Shown piece after piece: positions 5,515-6,517 of a DNA stretch of 6,517 nt. This stretch comes from Methylotetracoccus sp. (lineage in GTDB: Bacteria > Pseudomonadota > Gammaproteobacteria > Methylococcales > Methylococcaceae): positions 1 through 6,517 of the forward strand of contig JALORT010000152.1 of NCBI GenBank assembly GCA_025458755.1, read 5' to 3'. Numbering within the stretch: position 1 is the stretch's first letter; every line of letters starts with the position of its first letter. Both the position numbers and the translations under genes were made by a program. Below the pieces are notes generated by a model, which worked only from the letters and a program-made list of their open reading frames with translations, was not told the DNA's origin and ran no database searches.

Positions 5515-6517
5515 ATGCGGACAAGCTTAGTCGAGGAGCGCCAGGATCTGCGCCTTTCCGTGCTCGGGATGCGGTGCGCCGGTTGTGTCCAGGCCGTACA
5601 GGACGCGCTGACTTCGGTGCCGGGAGTCGTGAAGGCCGAAGTCAACTTCGCGGATCACACCGCCGTGGTCGAAGGAACCGCGGATGCATCGGCCCTGAAG
5701 AAGGCGCTGCAGGACGCCGGCTACGACGGTGCGGTGATGGAGGGTCTCGAGGATATCGGCGAACAGGAGGACCTGGAAGCTCAGCGGTATCGGGATCTGA
5801 TTCGAAAGGCCGCAGTGGCGGGAGCGCTTGGGGTTCCGTTGATGCTGGGCGATCATTTCGGCTGGCTGCCGCATCTCGGTACGGTCGCCGGAAGCCGCTT
5901 CTGGTCTATCGTGTCGCTGCTGACGCTGGGCGTGCTCTACTACGCCGGCGGACACTTCTTTCGCGGAGCGCTGAAGACGCTGCAGCACCGGCAGGCCAAT
6001 ATGGACACCCTGATCGCGCTGGGCACCGGAGCCGCCTGGTTTTACTCGACGATCGCGATCGACTTTGCGTCGATGCTGCCGCCCGAGGCGATGCATGCCT
6101 ATTTCGAGGCGGCGGTCGTGATTCTTGCGTTCATCAATCTCGGCCAGGCCCTGGAAACTCGGGCTCGAGGCAAGACCTCGTCAGCGATCCGCGAACTGAT
6201 CGGCCTGCAGCCGCGGACCGCGCGGGTCGTCCGTGACGGGCAGGAGATCGACATCCCGATCGCCGATGTCGGCCTGGATGAGACGGTGCGTGTGCGTCCG
6301 GGCGAAAAGATTCCGGTTGACGGGCTGGTCGTGGAAGGACATTCCTCCGTCAGCGAATCGATGCTGACCGGTGAGCCGCTGCCGGTGGAAAAGGTCGTCG
6401 GCGACGAAGTGGTGGCCGGCACGCTGAACCAAAGCGGCAGCTTTTTGCTGAAGGCAACGCGCATCGGGCGTGACACCGTATTGGCGCAAATCATCGCGAG
6501 CGTGCGTCAGGCCCAGG
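5515..6517 (+). CDS. copA: Copper-type P1B ATPase (CopA-like), 5' part only
   Basis: The frame is open for 334 codons to the window edge; the rest of the gene (full family length about 750-800 residues) is outside. Residues 11-75 form an HMA domain with GMRCAGC (C21, C24). The first four membrane helices follow at about 97-113, 130-149, 163-182 and 194-212, the first carrying the usual [13 protein letters not shown] pattern. The actuator domain starts near 225 and contains the dephosphorylation motif TGEPLP (TGE at 285-287). PGEKIPVDG at 262-270 and [10 protein letters not shown] are also typical. The enzyme couples ATP hydrolysis to export of Cu(I) from the cytoplasm. The phosphorylated Asp (DKTGT) and the CPC motif in helix 6 that fixes Cu specificity are not in view, so metal choice rests on family resemblance and on the neighbouring HMA-SafE-cupredoxin gene. 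ATG 5515 is the first in-frame start after a stop and has GGAG nine bases upstream. Confidence 0.9.
   Translation, partial: MRTSLVEERQDLRLSVLGMRCAGCVQAVQDALTSVPGVVKAEVNFADHTAVVEGTADASALKKALQDAGYDGAVMEGLEDIGEQEDLEAQRYRDLIRKAAVAGALGVPLMLGDHFGWLPHLGTVAGSRFWSIVSLLTLGVLYYAGGHFFRGALKTLQHRQANMDTLIALGTGAAWFYSTIAIDFASMLPPEAMHAYFEAAVVILAFINLGQALETRARGKTSSAIRELIGLQPRTARVVRDGQEIDIPIADVGLDETVRVRPGEKIPVDGLVVEGHSSVSESMLTGEPLPVEKVVGDEVVAGTLNQSGSFLLKATRIGRDTVLAQIIASVRQAQ

Noticed and set aside
5463..6236. 257-codon plus-strand frame overlapping the ATPase gene
   Set aside because: It is a shadow of the ATPase in another frame; the ATPase frame carries GMRCAGC, membrane helices and TGEP.

Overview
The window looks like a chromosomal segment of a moderately high-GC (about 60 % by eye) Gram-negative bacterium, most likely a proteobacterium and perhaps a gammaproteobacterium. 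Two observations support this. An apolipoprotein N-acyltransferase gene implies an outer membrane with triacylated lipoproteins. The gene order phoH/ybeZ - ybeY - corC/ybeX - lnt is the classical proteobacterial arrangement. The exact lineage cannot be fixed from the sequence alone.

Positions 1-3112 hold the conserved operon, all on the + strand and tightly packed: the 3' end of a PhoH-family ATPase gene, ybeY overlapping it by four bases, corC/ybeX overlapping ybeY by four bases, and lnt six bases after corC. The family functions are RNA and ribosome quality control (PhoH-like ATPase, YbeY, YbeX) and lipoprotein maturation (Lnt). YbeY is abnormal here: compared with the E. coli protein from memory it lacks about 14 residues in frame, exactly where the first zinc-binding histidine of the active site should be.

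Positions 3113-3882 are a spacer region around one small gene (108 codons from the preferred start) of unknown function. Downstream of it is a candidate promoter element with a short dyad.

Positions 3883-6517 form a copper (soft-metal) handling module. The first gene encodes a three-part membrane protein: an N-terminal HMA metal-binding domain, a SafE/UreH-type seven-helix membrane core, and a C-terminal cupredoxin-like domain. After a 249-base spacer rich in inverted repeats comes a P1B-type ATPase (CopA-like) with its own N-terminal HMA domain, cut by the window end before its catalytic aspartate and metal-site motifs. The likely joint role is moving copper out of the cytoplasm, for detoxification or for loading extracytoplasmic cuproproteins. 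No RNA genes, CRISPR arrays, insertion sequences or phage genes were seen.
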